In this document: in pieces, positions 23,641-35,425 of the stretch | How positions within the stretch are numbered: the stretch's first letter is position 1 | Layout of the letters: every line of letters starts with the position of its first letter | Source of the DNA: Solen grandis | Taxonomy: Eukaryota > Mollusca > Bivalvia > Adapedonta > Solenidae | Assembly: GCA_021229015.1 (NCBI GenBank) | Contig: CM037777.1 | Span: forward strand, 22,504,110-22,568,109 | Length of the DNA: 64,000 nucleotides | Reading direction: 5' to 3' | Translations under genes and position numbers: made by a program | Notes under the pieces: model-generated | The model's input: only the letters and a program-made list of their open reading frames with translations | Told to the model about the DNA's origin: nothing | Database searches by the model: none

Positions 23641-26533
23641 AATGCGTTTATGAGTAAATCCTTTTTTCTGTTTAAGCTGTATGAAATAGAGTTTAACCTA
23701 CTTCTTGAACCAATCTAATCTTGGTTATAACAACCGAAGGATTCGAAAAAGCACTTGTTTTATTGGTTTGCATAAATTATTTTAGAATATTCCATCATAA
23801 AATGGGAGTTTCAGAGTGTATTTCTCTCTGCATGATTTTCAATTGACAAATAATAATTTATCTATTTAAACATAAAAACATTCAGTTGAAAAATATCAAA
23901 CGTAAAAACACATAGTTGAAAAAGTAAACAGTTGTGAGTCTTTAGAAAACGTTGTAGTCATCTTGGTATTGGACACGTCCCTCTTAGTCGCAAAACTCGC
24001 AGTGTATATGTTAGCTAACATAAGCCACATATAGTAACAGCCTACGTGGCTAAAATGAAAGCCCCGTGATCGAATCTGACTGATGGAACTTGTTTTCTTA
24101 TCTAACGTTTTTACTCGGTTTCTTTCTTTTTTCTTTTTCTTGGCTAGTATATTGCATCTACATTAAGACACAAATACGTTTTCTAGCATTATTTTAAAAA
24201 CACAGACCAGACCATTTGAAACTTATCAGCATTATTTTATTAAATATATTATTATGTGTAACACTTTTACTACAATTCATGTTTTTTTTTTATATTTTTC
24301 GCTTACGCTGAATAACTTATTTAAAAATATTTCTTGTTTCTAGTTTACGTTGAAAATTTGGGATTAGTATTTTGCTGTATATAATTATATTAAAATGTAT
24401 TTTGTAGTTAATAATGCTGGGAGTTAATTAATATGTGTACCAGCAGCATTTTGTATCAATCATTTTTAATCAATCAACACAATGTTTTATCAATCAGTTG
24501 AAATATATTTCTATGTTAACATGTTTTCCAATGTTTAGTACTGACGTTTTAAAAGCGAATTATGAAATCCGTGATTAGATTTAAATGTTAGCATGTATAC
24601 ATGTAGGCAACTGTATATTATAATGGGTCATTTTATTTTTTTAGGCTATACCGCTTTTTTAAAGTTGGGTCCTCTTATATTTGCCTCATTGCGGTTATGG
24701 AAATAATTCATTTGACCAGTATGAAACCAAGTTAACACGAAACTAACTTACATGCCTATAAGTTTAATATGCTCTGTCTGAACAGGTTTACAATACAATC
24801 CTTTATATTCTCAGATGTACTGACGGGTTTTCGAATGCTACAAATCCTTATTAGCATACAAGATATTTGCAATCTTATCAGCTTTTATTTGGAAACATAC
24901 GTTTTTTTCTTGATAGCTCTAACTGAGTAAAGGCTTATCTGATGAAGTTATCGTTATCCGTGGGTCTGAAGAAGCGAAACAGTTATCCAGTAAAACATGC
25001 TAAGATTGATTTGTCAATCTGATTTGGCTTACAATGGCTAAACATGATAATATGTGCTTGTCAAAGTGGGAAAGTTTTTGCTTTTATTTTCTTCTCTCTC
25101 TCTCTCTCCTTAATGTTGGTTAAGTCTTTATTTCCTGACCAATAAACTCGGCAAGTGTAGCTCACTTGCACGGAAACACGCTATTTTCGTAAAAGCCAAC
25201 ATAGCTTATTTTGGTTAAATATAGGAAACGGAAGTAGGTGTGTGCGGTACTACGTAACACATTCCGCAACCTGGCGTCTTCACCAGTTCCGGGTAACGAA
25301 TTCGTGAGTTAAGCCGGTGAAATTAGCGCATGCGCGAAGAGTGAATGTGATCAGTCATGAGACGCCACACGAAAATAGCATTTCTAAATATAGATTTGAT
25401 AATCCTGAATATAGGTTTAATACCGTTCGTAAGGCCATTGCCTGTGATGGAGACACCCCCACCCCCGCCAGACCATATTTTGCAATCACGGAATGTTGCA
25501 TTGGGTGACAATGCGTCAATAGATATGTTTTGATAGACTTAATACCAACAAATTGTTAAAAACAAAATTCTAAATCAATGGCCATCTGTGATAGAGCTCC
25601 TTTAAACCACTAGGTACATTTCTTCTTTAATCTTTGTCAAAAAGCCCATCGCGACAAGGAAGGTTTTAGAAATTTCAGCTCTGACTTGTCTGTCTGTCGT
25701 TTGTTGTAGATTGTTGTATATTGATTCAACGTCCCGATGCGAGATTTAAGAAAGACTTGTGAGGAAAAGGTGATAATGTATGTCGCGATGTCGCCTGTTG
25801 GACAGGTGAGGATTAAAGTGGCCTAAACATGTTATTTCTTTTCTAATGCTCTTTTCTTATTCGTTACAAATGCACCAAATTTTCTCCAAACTTTCATGCA
25901 ACCATATACTTGATGGATGACGCCAGGACTGTTTACATACATCGAATCTACAATCGTTTCCCTTAAAAGACAGTTGCCATTTTAGAAAATGAAAAATCTA
26001 AACCGATTTATTCATTAAACGTCTTTTACATGGTATAGTCACATGTTTATAGGGACAGAAAAGAACAGGAATGGCCAGAATCTTCGTGATAGCCAACATG
26101 GAGTAGTATAGGGGTTTTGGTTAGAAGCTATTTTGCAGGAATATAATTACTATATCATTATATGATCATCGTCAATGGAAAAATTAATATTCAGTGCTTT
26201 GATTACATATTTAGATATTTCGATGGATGCCTTAGGTCTTAGGATGCTGCCAGACTGGGGCACCTTAAAGCGGCTATATTAAAAGATCCGAGTACGTATA
26301 TATTGTTCAAAATTTGGGCACGTCTCAAAGACACTGAAGAAACAGAAATGGGCAAATTTGTTAAAATGTGTATATAACGTCATTATATGTTTTTCTATTT
26401 CCCATAGATCATTACTTTATGTTTTCAAGACAAACATGCAAGGTACATTTACGAAATATAGTTATTTTATACACCTTTATATTGGTAAAACACAATTTAA
26501 ATGTATTTCAAGCATCAAAACAGTAAGCATTAC

Positions 26534-26584
26534 CATAACATCTTTGTCTTTTCCTGAATTGCGTCTTGTGAATTCGGTTCTGAC
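26534..26584 (-). pseudogene. Right copy of the small second exon, 1-nt deletion
   Basis: Same TTTTCAG acceptor and GTAATG donor as 5974-6025, but 51 nt instead of 52: ATTCTAGG on the left is ATTCAGG here. The loss shifts the frame and breaks phase continuity to the FN3 exon. Confidence 0.72.
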
Positions 26585-27535
26585 CTGAAAAGATGGATAT
26601 CATGATAATGTGTGTATTTCAATAAAAAGCGGATATTTGTAAAACAAAACAAAAAAAGTGTAGATTTTAGAATAGAAGAGCTAGACAATTGAAAATATAA
26701 TGTTTGTATGAAAACAAGATCAGCTTCCAGAAAAAAGTGTATATCTCGCGATTGAACGGCTAGAGGAAAACAACACAGAGTAGTGCCCTAAGCAGGGATC
26801 AGTCAAAACTGAATGACTGTAATCTGCGTTATTAAAGGATAAGCCTGCAAAAAGTTCTGACACTAACGGTCTTCCGCAATTATTTTCTAAAACGTTACAG
26901 TATAATTTGATGGTGTGTTTAATGGCTAACAATATCCGTTTATTTCGTTCTAACTGATTTTTAAATTCTTGAGTTATTTCAAATTTTTTTTTTTAAAAGG
27001 AATTTTTTTTTTAAATGCTGCATTAGGCTTGATATAGATTCAAAGCAGATATTTGGGGAATTGTTTGGTATATATGCACTTCAGTCTATTTCAAAGCGTA
27101 GAGATGTTATGAGGGTTTAAGCTATTTAAGCTGGGAAATTATCTGTCAAAGATGATACACGTTCTGGCAGGCGTGAGAACTGTTTACTGTAAAATCTGTA
27201 ATTGATGCGTGATATAGCCATTCGTACTGGGAATTCAGAAAGCAGTTTGAAAACATTTCTGAAAATGAGCATAGCAATTAGAAAAGTGTGCGCTTGGGTA
27301 GCTCATTTAAAATCAACAATGAGCAAAAGAAACAAGGCCTTAAATGTACCCGAGACTTATGAAAACATACACAGGTTGTGATAATTGGGTTAGTCGACAG
27401 AAATAAACAGAAATGGTTCAATACGGAATGTAAACGCCGTCAAGAAATTTCGAAATATTATCTGAGTCAAAGAAAAATTATAAATATTATTGCAGAAAGT
27501 GCAAAGCAAATTTTAACAAAGAATTAGGTAGAAAA

Positions 27536-29690
27536 ATGAATTTTATGAGACATAAATCATCAAGAGAGTTCTGGGGGTTATTTCGACGTAAACAATCCAA
27601 TCCAACTGGTGATATTATATCTAATGATGAGTTTTATGAACATTTTAGGAATCTTGCATCAGTAAGTGTGAACGATGATGATTTAGAAAGTGATAATATT
27701 TTGCATGATTTTGATAACACACATCGCGTTATAGAAAGTACATATCCAAGCTTAGATTCACCTATTACAAGAGAAGAGATAGTTAAGGCAGTCAAAAAAT
27801 TTGGTACTAATAAAGCTTGTTCACTAGATAATATTATTTATGAATATTTTAAAGAAAGTATCCATATAATTGTTAAATCATTGGAAATTCTTTTTAACTA
27901 CATCTTGGATTCAGGAATTTTCCCCCGTAGTTGGTCTACAGGGATGATTATACCACTTTATAAAAAAGGGGACCCGAGCAACACGAATAATTACAGAGGG
28001 ATTACATTAGTAAGCTGCTTCGCAAAATTGTTTACAGTTATATTAAATGAAAGATTACAAAAATGGACCACTGATAATGATATTTTAACGGACGCACATT
28101 CGGTTTTAGGCCTAACTACAGTACTGTTGATGCGATTTTTGTTTTAAACTCTTAAATAGAAAAGCAGTTTAAAGTTAGAAAAAAAATGTTTTGTTGTTTT
28201 GTCGATTACAAGAAAGCATATGATTATATTAATCTTTCACATTTATGGGTAAAACTTATTAATGAAGGTATAAATGGTAAATTGTTAACGGTAATTAGAT
28301 CAATTTATAAAGATATTAAATTATGTGTAAAACATATGCATTCACTTTCTGAGTTCTTCGATTCTAATCTTGGCTTATTGCAGGGAGAGATCACGTCGCC
28401 GATAATGTTTTCTCTATTTTTAAACGATATAGAATTACAATTACATAACGATATTCATGCAGGTATCTCGATTGACCAATTATCTATATATTTATTACTT
28501 TTTGCAGATGACGCTGTTATATTATCAGAAACAGCAGAAGAATAGCAAGCATCTTTGGATAATTTATAATTATATTGTGAAAAATGGGACCTTACTGTTA
28601 ATGTGGATAAAACGAAAATTGTAATTTTTCATAAGGGTGGAAGAACACAAAATCATAATGTGTGGTTATATAATGGTAAGGTTATCGAAATAGTCAATAA
28701 TTTTAACTATTTGGGGATTGTCATGTCAAACGGAGGGTCATATATGAAGGCAACAAGTACATTAGGGGGTAAAGGGCTTCGCGCAATGAATTCACTTTTT
28801 GACATTACAAAAGACTTAAATGTGCCCGTAAATATAATGTTTAATCTTTTTGATTCGTATGTTCCCTTTGTGCTTAACTACGCAAGCGAGGTGTGGGGGT
28901 TTTCTAAGGCAGAAAACATAGAGCGAATTCATCGAAAATTTTGTAAACGATTACTTAGGGTAAAAATGTCCACAAATACGCATGCTTCATATTATGAAAC
29001 GGGTAGATATCCATTATATCTATGCAGATATGTAAGAATAATTAAATATTTTTTAAAGCTGTTTGATACCAAAAGTCGAAACTGTATTTTGCATACAATT
29101 ATTATAAAACAACGTTTAGAAGTTTACAGGAATAAAAACACTTGGGCTGAAAAAGTATGTGACTTATTACAACGCTTAGGTGGTTTGGAGGTTTATCCCG
29201 AATCAGTTAACATAATTGTTTTAAATGTGTATTAAAACAACGTCTTTTGGATGTTTTTATTTCAAATTGTAGGGATGGTTTGTCAAACTCTTCGTCTATG
29301 ACTTTGTATCGCGAAATAAAGGTTTCATTTGAACAAGCTAGTTATTTAAGTATTGAAAATATAAAGCGAAATATTTTATCTAAGTTACGTTTATCATCTC
29401 ATAGTTTATCAATAGAAACTGGTCGTCACAGGAATATACCCAGAAATGAAAGAAAATGTACATTTTGTAATCTTAATGATATTGAAGATGAATACCATTA
29501 CGTTCTTATTTGCCCAAATTATAATGATTTTCGAAATTTATATATACAAAGATATTATAGAACACATCCAAATATGATTAAGTTTATACAATTATTAAAC
29601 ACAGATGCCATAAAAATATTAACAAAATTAGCCATGTTTTGTATTAATGCTTTTAAGCGCAGGGATTCCAGTTATAATACTATATTTTGA
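27536..29690 (+). pseudogene. LINE reverse transcriptase ORF, broken into four frames
   Basis: Four successive open stretches cover the ORF: 27536-28147, 28186-28545, 28603-29235 and 29247-29690. The first holds the RT fingers (SLDNIIYEYFKE; GMIIPLYKKGDPSNTNNYRG). The second holds FVDYKKAYD and the catalytic block LLLFADDAVILSE. The third holds the thumb region (FNYLGIVMSNGG; LFDSYVPFVLNYASEVWGF). The fourth holds a Cys/His motif CTFCNLNDIEDEYHY...CPNY. The breaks show the element is dead, though each block is still easily read, so the insertion is not ancient. Confidence 0.88.
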
Positions 29691-29824
29691 TCACATATAT
29701 CTATTTGTTTTGCAATTATAACTACTTTATTTTATAGGTCATTGTGTATAATTAGGATGATATTTCGTTGCATTTAATGTGGAAAAATAATGTATCATAT
29801 TAAAATAATAATTAAGTTCAGTGA

Positions 29825-29827
<3 letters not shown>

Positions 29828-29861
<34 letters not shown>
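29828..29861. repeat. (GT)n microsatellite
   Basis: A pure GT tract inside the 3' region of the LINE. Confidence 0.95.
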
Positions 29862-29865
<4 letters not shown>

Positions 29866-30523
29866 ATTTAAAAATCTTTTATCTATATATTATTTAAAAC
29901 TTATATTTATATAACGTAAATACTAATGATGAGATAAGACCTTCTATATGCAATGTAATATTCTCACATATTCACATCATATTGATTTCACTATGTTTGT
30001 ATTGTCTCCGCATGTCATTGTAAATGTTGATGTTTATGGTGATAGGCTGATTGCCTAAGCCTATAATAAAATCATGTTCTGTTCTGTTCATAACTTGCTA
30101 ACAGGTGACGAAACCTGGGTGAACATCTGCGAAGAATGGCCGATTATAAGCTATGGGAGCGGAACAATATAAGCGCCCCTGTATTGCTAAGAGAACCATA
30201 AGTTGTTGTTTTTTAAATTCGTGTGCCAGTTGTTCAAATGCATTGTACATCTGCTCACACCGTCCGTGAATTTTTCTCATGAAATGCCTGGAATTTGAAC
30301 CAATAGGAAAATGGGTGCAACATCAACAAGTTGGCTAACATAACCAAGCAGAAAATGACAAAAAAAAGTTGTTTAATTGAAAAAAAAGTTAATTATTCTA
30401 GACGTATCATTGTTTACCTTAAACAGACGTTGGTTTAAGCATTGAGCTGAAATTCCATAAGAATGTGTAGTTACATTTTTTTTTAATATAAATTTGAGTT
30501 TCTAGATCAAGTTTGTTCTAAAA

Positions 30524-30525
<2 letters not shown>

Positions 30526-30579
<54 letters not shown>
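30526..30579. repeat. (TA)n microsatellite
   Basis: Right-arm counterpart of 4636-4662, expanded to over 50 bp. Confidence 0.95.
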
Positions 30580-30584
<5 letters not shown>

Positions 30585-31230
30585 CATTCTGTTATCTCTG
30601 AAGTTTTAGCATATAATTATAATAAAGTATCTCATTTGGTAACAAATGGCATATGAAAAGGGGGGTGATATATTAAAGATATTAATTCACGCTACTTAAC
30701 AAGTTGATAAAATATTCTTGGGAAAAATCTTGGGATATACCGATAATTCAACGTTTATTATGTTCCCTTTAAACGTGTGTATAACAATAGGGACGCGTGT
30801 TGGTTTACCGTATAGACTATATTGGATACTTGGTAGCAACCATTTAATGAGAAACTCCACTTGGAAAATGTCCATTTTTAGATACAAGCTGAAATTAACG
30901 AAACTGTCGAAAATACAAAGCGAAATAATGTTACGTGTTTACATTCTTTTCTGTTCCAAAAAATTGTGGGTTATTTAAAAAAAAAATTTAAATTGAGTCC
31001 CAACTTGCAATTCCGGTCTCGTTAATTCTCGCGACTTCATAACTGATTTAAACGATTTCTTTCATATCCTTTTATTTAGTGTCCCTGATGACTGATCTTC
31101 AAAGATCTCTTAAGATATTGAAACATTTGTTAATCGAAACGTGTGGGGTCGGGTTAGACAAGCGTGATTCTAGCAAAGCCCACTTTACTTTGTGAAGCGC
31201 AGATGCAATATAGAAAGACATGCAACTTTC

Positions 31231-31766
31231 CCACATTGTTTTATTGTTTCGTCCCGTGCTTTTCCAGACATTATCGACAATGTATGCGAAGTTGTAAGCT
31301 CTGAACTTCGGTGAACTTTGTAACAACTTTCACATAACAATATTGTACAGTTGAAACAATAGTGAAACGCCTCTTTTAGACTGCCTTTTACTATGCATAT
31401 TTGACAATATCGAATGTTACATGTCGTGTCATTGTTCAATTCGATAATTTTATGTTTTTCTGTCGCTGTTTCCGTTGAATGAACCTTGCAACACGCGTCG
31501 CAGTAAAATTCATAACAATCTGCACATCTTCCTGTAGCAGGTATTTCCTTTTTCGAACGATCCAGGCAGATTTTGCAGTTGATTTCAGGAGTTGAGACGA
31601 TATCTGTAAACGAATGAAACCGTGTTGCTTTTTGCTTTCGATGCACTGACTGGCAAACCTCACACATGGCTTCGTCACACTCCACACACTTTCCCACAGC
31701 GTCTTTAACATCTCCCCCTTCTTTACATGGTTCACATTCAAGTATTGGTGTCTTTGATTCCGCCAT
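31231..31766 (-). pseudogene. Triple B-box exon, right copy, splice donor lost
   Basis: Same 536-nt exon as the left copy, open throughout with all 24 zinc ligands kept; differences are conservative (for example L9I, M26K, M41V, S50F). The donor reads GGAAAGT where the left arm reads GGTAAGT, so the invariant GT is GA. Translation would run on into intron sequence (KVACLSILHLRFTK-stop, 31185). The putative upstream acceptor and start context are conserved. Either the exon alone encodes a 193-residue B-box protein by intron retention, or it is a pseudogene first exon of the FN3/AIG1 copy. Confidence 0.82.
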
Positions 31767-32444
31767 TCTCGGTACAACTGAATCTCAGTTACCTTTAAGT
31801 ATCTTCGCCGTCTAAAACATATATAAGAAATCTAGATGATAAAAATTAAACAATGTTACCATTTGCCGTTTTAGATATTGTTATTCGAAACTATTTTGAA
31901 GCTTTCTACAATCTCAAGTGTCATGTTGTAAAATTTAGATTCATATTAAGGATGCCTTCCGTTTTAAAAGATCAAATATTTGTAATTAAATGATATACAT
32001 TTCCAATTATTGTATTTTTTTTCATGATCAAGTAATGACTGTTATGCCCGAAACAAAAACAGAATTATTAAAGCATGACTTGGAGACCTCATTTTCATTT
32101 CTTAGATAGAGCTGATTGTATACCGTGATTAAGGTATTTGCCAACATGCAGGAACAATGCAAAATGCAAAAATAAATAAATAAAAATAAAAATGTGAATG
32201 TTTATTCCTAACAATACGCCTATTATATCATTAATAAGTTCATTAAGTTATATCATATCGCTTTTATAATTGATTTAAATACATGACTAGACAACAACTT
32301 ATATTGTTTTCTTTTTAAATATAGATTCTTTTTAGAGTGAAAAAGGTTGTACATGTTATCGAAATGTAAAATTAAAAGTAACTTCATATAGAGTGGCGTA
32401 CCCTATTTATAACCGTTACGTCATTACGACGTTGTTACTATGTA

Positions 32445-33110
32445 CAGTCTATTCACGATGGAACGAACTGCGTTGGAGCGAAATGACGGTATAATGCGAA
32501 GTAATTGCCAGGTACCGGCAATATTTGTTCTTTATTCAATGTAAAAAAGATGCGATGGAACGAATAGGATGGATCGAAAGATGCAGTGGAGCGAAGTATG
32601 TATGTGGTCCGATTTGCTAATTAACAACTGATTAATGACGCGTTCGAACGAAGTGTCGGTCAGTTTTCACACCTACCCGAGTGACACCTGTCGCTTACAC
32701 GAGTCCGCCATTATATTGTCTGTAATCAGCCTATTAGCACGCCATCCGTGACGTTGATTGAAGCTTACACGCGAGTTTGTTTGTTTGTTACAAAGATTAA
32801 TGAGTGTCCAAACAAACATGACTTATTAAAAATATTTACATTTGTACTGCAGAACGCCTTTTTTTATCAATATCATCATATAAAAAAAAAATATATAGAG
32901 AATCAAATAATGAAACAACATCACACTTAACATATTACGACACTAAATCTTTACGACAGTACATGGTTTTCGGCAATACATACTAAAACACGACATAAAC
33001 AAACGAGTGAGCATATACATAAAGGGATTCTCAATCGTCAATATGAAAGATGCGATGGAACGAAATAAATGCGTTTCCCGGGGCTACTTCGTACCATTGC
33101 GAATTGACTG
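32445..33110. mobile_element. Tc1/mariner-type MITE with iterated GATGGAACGAA motifs
   Basis: The ends are inverted repeats: CAGTCTATTCACGATGGAAC on the left, and CAGTCAATTCGCAATGGTAC as the reverse complement of the right end. Each is flanked by TA (32443-32444 and 33111-33112), the target duplication typical of Tc1/mariner. At 666 bp with no transposase frame it is non-autonomous. The sequence GATGGAACGAA or close variants recurs inside (near 32455, 32534, 32555 and 33051). Confidence 0.8.
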
Positions 33111-33272
33111 TAGCTATTATCATTATTCCTCCTGATGATCTTTTATTGTCAAACCGGTTGAGTAAAAATAAAACTTATTAATAGGCTTGAACCGTATATG
33201 TCACGGAACTATTGTATTTGGGCCGATTAAGCGAGGTCTGAGGTTGCCAGGGACGAGTCCACTGGAATCCGT

Positions 33273-33403
33273 GACTCTGCCGTACTCCCGCTAGACGTGA
33301 CTATGTGCATAAGACGATATCCGGATAGACCTGTTTTTGACCCTGCCGTACTCCCGCTAGACGTGACTATGTGCATAAGACGATATCCGGATAGACCTGT
33401 TTT
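33273..33403. repeat. 66-bp perfect-looking tandem duplication
   Basis: Two head-to-tail copies start at 33273 (GACTCTGCCGTACTCCCGC) and 33339 (GACCCTGCCGTACTCCCGC). The rest of each unit is nearly identical, so the event is recent. The open frame across it simply repeats MCIRRYPDRPV twice. Confidence 0.9.
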
Positions 33404-33716
33404 AAATTTGTACTTTCTCTGTAGCTTGTTTGCAGAGCAGATAAATCATGTCTTTAAGAAATACGTCTTGGTTTTAAAATTCAACCTAATATATCACACG
33501 TGTGATGTATTCGGTCGAAAATATCACGCACATTAAACGAATATGTCACAAAATATGTGATGTTTACGTTTAATTTTACTTTTTATAGTAACATCAAAAC
33601 GAATATCTCACATGCAGAAATGAGTGTAGAAAAAGGAAATTTTCAACGAATATATCACATAGTTTTGAAAACAGAAAACGTAATAAAACAATAAAATAGA
33701 AAAAAATTGATACTAT

Positions 33717-33719
<3 letters not shown>

Positions 33720-33751
<32 letters not shown>
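33720..33751. repeat. (TA)n microsatellite
   Basis: A TA tract immediately before the first right-arm copy of the 720-bp repeat; a similar one (34560-34605) lies before the second copy. Confidence 0.92.
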
Positions 33752-33752
<1 letters not shown>

Positions 33753-34500
33753 TGTTGCCAATCGTAACCTGATAACAAAATGAGAATAACTGTGACCTTG
33801 ACCACTATCCCCAAAATCAGTATGGGTCAGCTTTTTGTGATGACAAACTTTCTAACCTTTCTACCACAAATGATGGCTATATAACAATATTCTCCATATA
33901 TTAATCGGAAAAAAGTTTTTACGTTGAACCTTGGCCTTTGATTTTCTTACCTTAAAATAGATGGGGATCCTTTACATGTGTTGCCAAGCTTCACTGACAA
34001 ATATTAGGATACTTGGTCAAATTGTTACGGACGGACGGACCGACCAACACGTGCAAAGCAATATACACCCGTCCGTCGAAGAGGGGATTGGGGGGGGGGG
34101 CGTATTTAGTTCATCATTTATATATGCAAACACGCAGGCACGAGCTATTCATTCAGGATGCAGTAGCCATGGAATAATAAGGCTGGCTGTCCGTCCGTCT
34201 CTGCATCCGCGTAGTCGAAGAGCCCAATTCATGCTAACTGAGGGACCTATTCATTATAAGAGAGCCACCCGTGTATCTGTATTCAAGGTTTCTCTTTGTG
34301 AACTCTTTTTCTGACATTAGTTTAACAAAGATATGTTTGTCGTTTTCACAATATATGTGACATAAAGGTTTTTGTGTAAACTTTTAAAAAAAATGACCAA
34401 ACTAATAATTATGTCACATTAGACAGATGTCATTAATTTGGTCGGATATATCACACATATATGACATATAAGTTCCGTGACATATAAGGTTCAACAAGGC
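33753..34500 (+). repeat. Interspersed repeat, right-arm copy A
   Basis: It starts CTGTTGCCAATCGTAACCTGAT and ends in CATATATGACATATAAG-type sequence. It is more diverged from the left-arm copy than copy B is. Contains GGACGGACGGACCGACC and a run of ten G. Confidence 0.82.
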
Positions 34501-34557
34501 TTGCTATTACTTATATTCTTTCTTTTTCATTCCCGTAGTGTGGGAACTCTTGCCGCA

Positions 34558-34559
<2 letters not shown>

Positions 34560-34605
<46 letters not shown>
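34560..34605. repeat. (TA)n microsatellite
   Basis: A perfect TA tract between the two tandem copies. Confidence 0.93.
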
Positions 34606-34607
<2 letters not shown>

Positions 34608-34707
34608 GTAAATGTTTATTCCGAAAATAAGCCTATTATTTATCAGTAAGTTCATTTATAAAAAATAAAAGGTGTTATGCCCCCATAATATCAACTGAAT
34701 ATTTATG

Positions 34708-35425
34708 CTGTTGCCAATCGTAACTTGATTACAAAATGAGAGTAACTGTGACCTTGACCACCGATTCCAAGGTCAGTAGGGGTCAGCTATTTGTGACGAC
34801 CAACCGTCTAACCCTTTCTACCACATATGATGGATATATAAAATATTCTTCATATATTAATCGGAAAAAGTGTTTTTTACGTTGAACCTTAACCTTTGAT
34901 ATTCTGATCTGAAAATAAATGCGGGTCATCTACATGTGTTGCCAAGCCTCACTGATAAATATGAGGACACTTGGTCAAATTGTTACGTACGGACGGACGG
35001 ACCGACCGACCGACAAATACAAAGCAATATACCCCCGTCCTTCGAAGAGGGGGTGTGGAGGGGGCGTAATTAGTTCATCTTTTATATATACAATCACGCA
35101 GACACGAAATATTCATTCAGGATGCAGTAGCCATGGAGTAATAAGACTGTCCGTCCGTCTCTACATCCGAACAGTCGAAGAGCCCTATTCATGCTAATTG
35201 AGGGACCTATTCATTCGAATAGAGCCACCCGTGTATCTGTATTCAAGGTCGCTCTATGTGGACTCCAGAATTAGTTTAACAAATATATTTTTGTGTAGTT
35301 TACATACTATCTGTGACATAAACGTTTCTGTGTAAACTTAAAAATATGACTAAACGAATATGTCATATTAAACAGATGTCATTTATTCGGTCGGATGTAT
35401 CACACATATGTGACATATAAGGTTA
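34708..35425 (+). repeat. Interspersed repeat, right-arm copy B
   Basis: Closest relative of the left-arm copy (2190-2912), so this is the ancestral position in the arm and copy A is the added one. Preceded by GTAAATGTTTATTC...CCTATTATTTATCAGTAAG, which also precedes copy A in diverged form at about 32190. Confidence 0.85.

Larger units (their letters stand above)
22143..24239. other. Intronic/spacer sequence with tandem duplication and SINE
   Basis: No exon is supported between the FN3 exon and the right arm. An old tandem duplication (22345-23200) and a tRNA-derived SINE (about 23513-23640) occupy much of it. Confidence 0.5.
27393..30088 (+). mobile_element. 5'-truncated LINE inserted in the right arm
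   Basis: The left arm has the uninterrupted site (around 5108-5110), so both ends are defined. Insertion starts after GGTTGTGATAATTGGGTTA and ends at (GTTCT)-type pentamers ATGTTCTGTTCTGTT before CATAACTTGC. It starts downstream of any endonuclease domain (WFNTECKRRQE-type linker), so it is 5'-truncated, as is usual for target-primed insertion. The reverse transcriptase and the C-terminal Cys-rich domain follow. The 3' UTR carries a (GT)n tract at 29828-29861. No target duplication longer than about 2 bp is visible. The clade is not assigned; the RT and Cys-motif style suggests the CR1/Jockey/I side of non-LTR elements. Confidence 0.9.
18950..31766 (-). pseudogene. Composite B-box x3 / FN3 / AIG1-GTPase gene, right copy, broken
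   Basis: Five minus-strand exons form a collinear model: 31766-31231 (three B-boxes), 26584-26534 (linker), 22142-21632 (FN3), 20504-20325 (P-loop) and 20077-18950 (rest of the GTPase and C-terminal tail). Phases fit at each junction: 2, 0, 1 (T + GT gives Cys), 0. FN3 plus AIG1-type GTPase fusions are known in invertebrate GIMAP-like families; joining them to a triple B-box N-terminus is my inference from phase and order. The copy is disabled: first donor GT to GA at 31230-31229, one base missing in exon 2, exon 4 out of frame twice, exon 5 out of frame at least three times. A LINE sits in intron 1. Single-base indels this numerous could partly be assembly error, but the donor substitution is not of that type. 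Confidence 0.7.
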
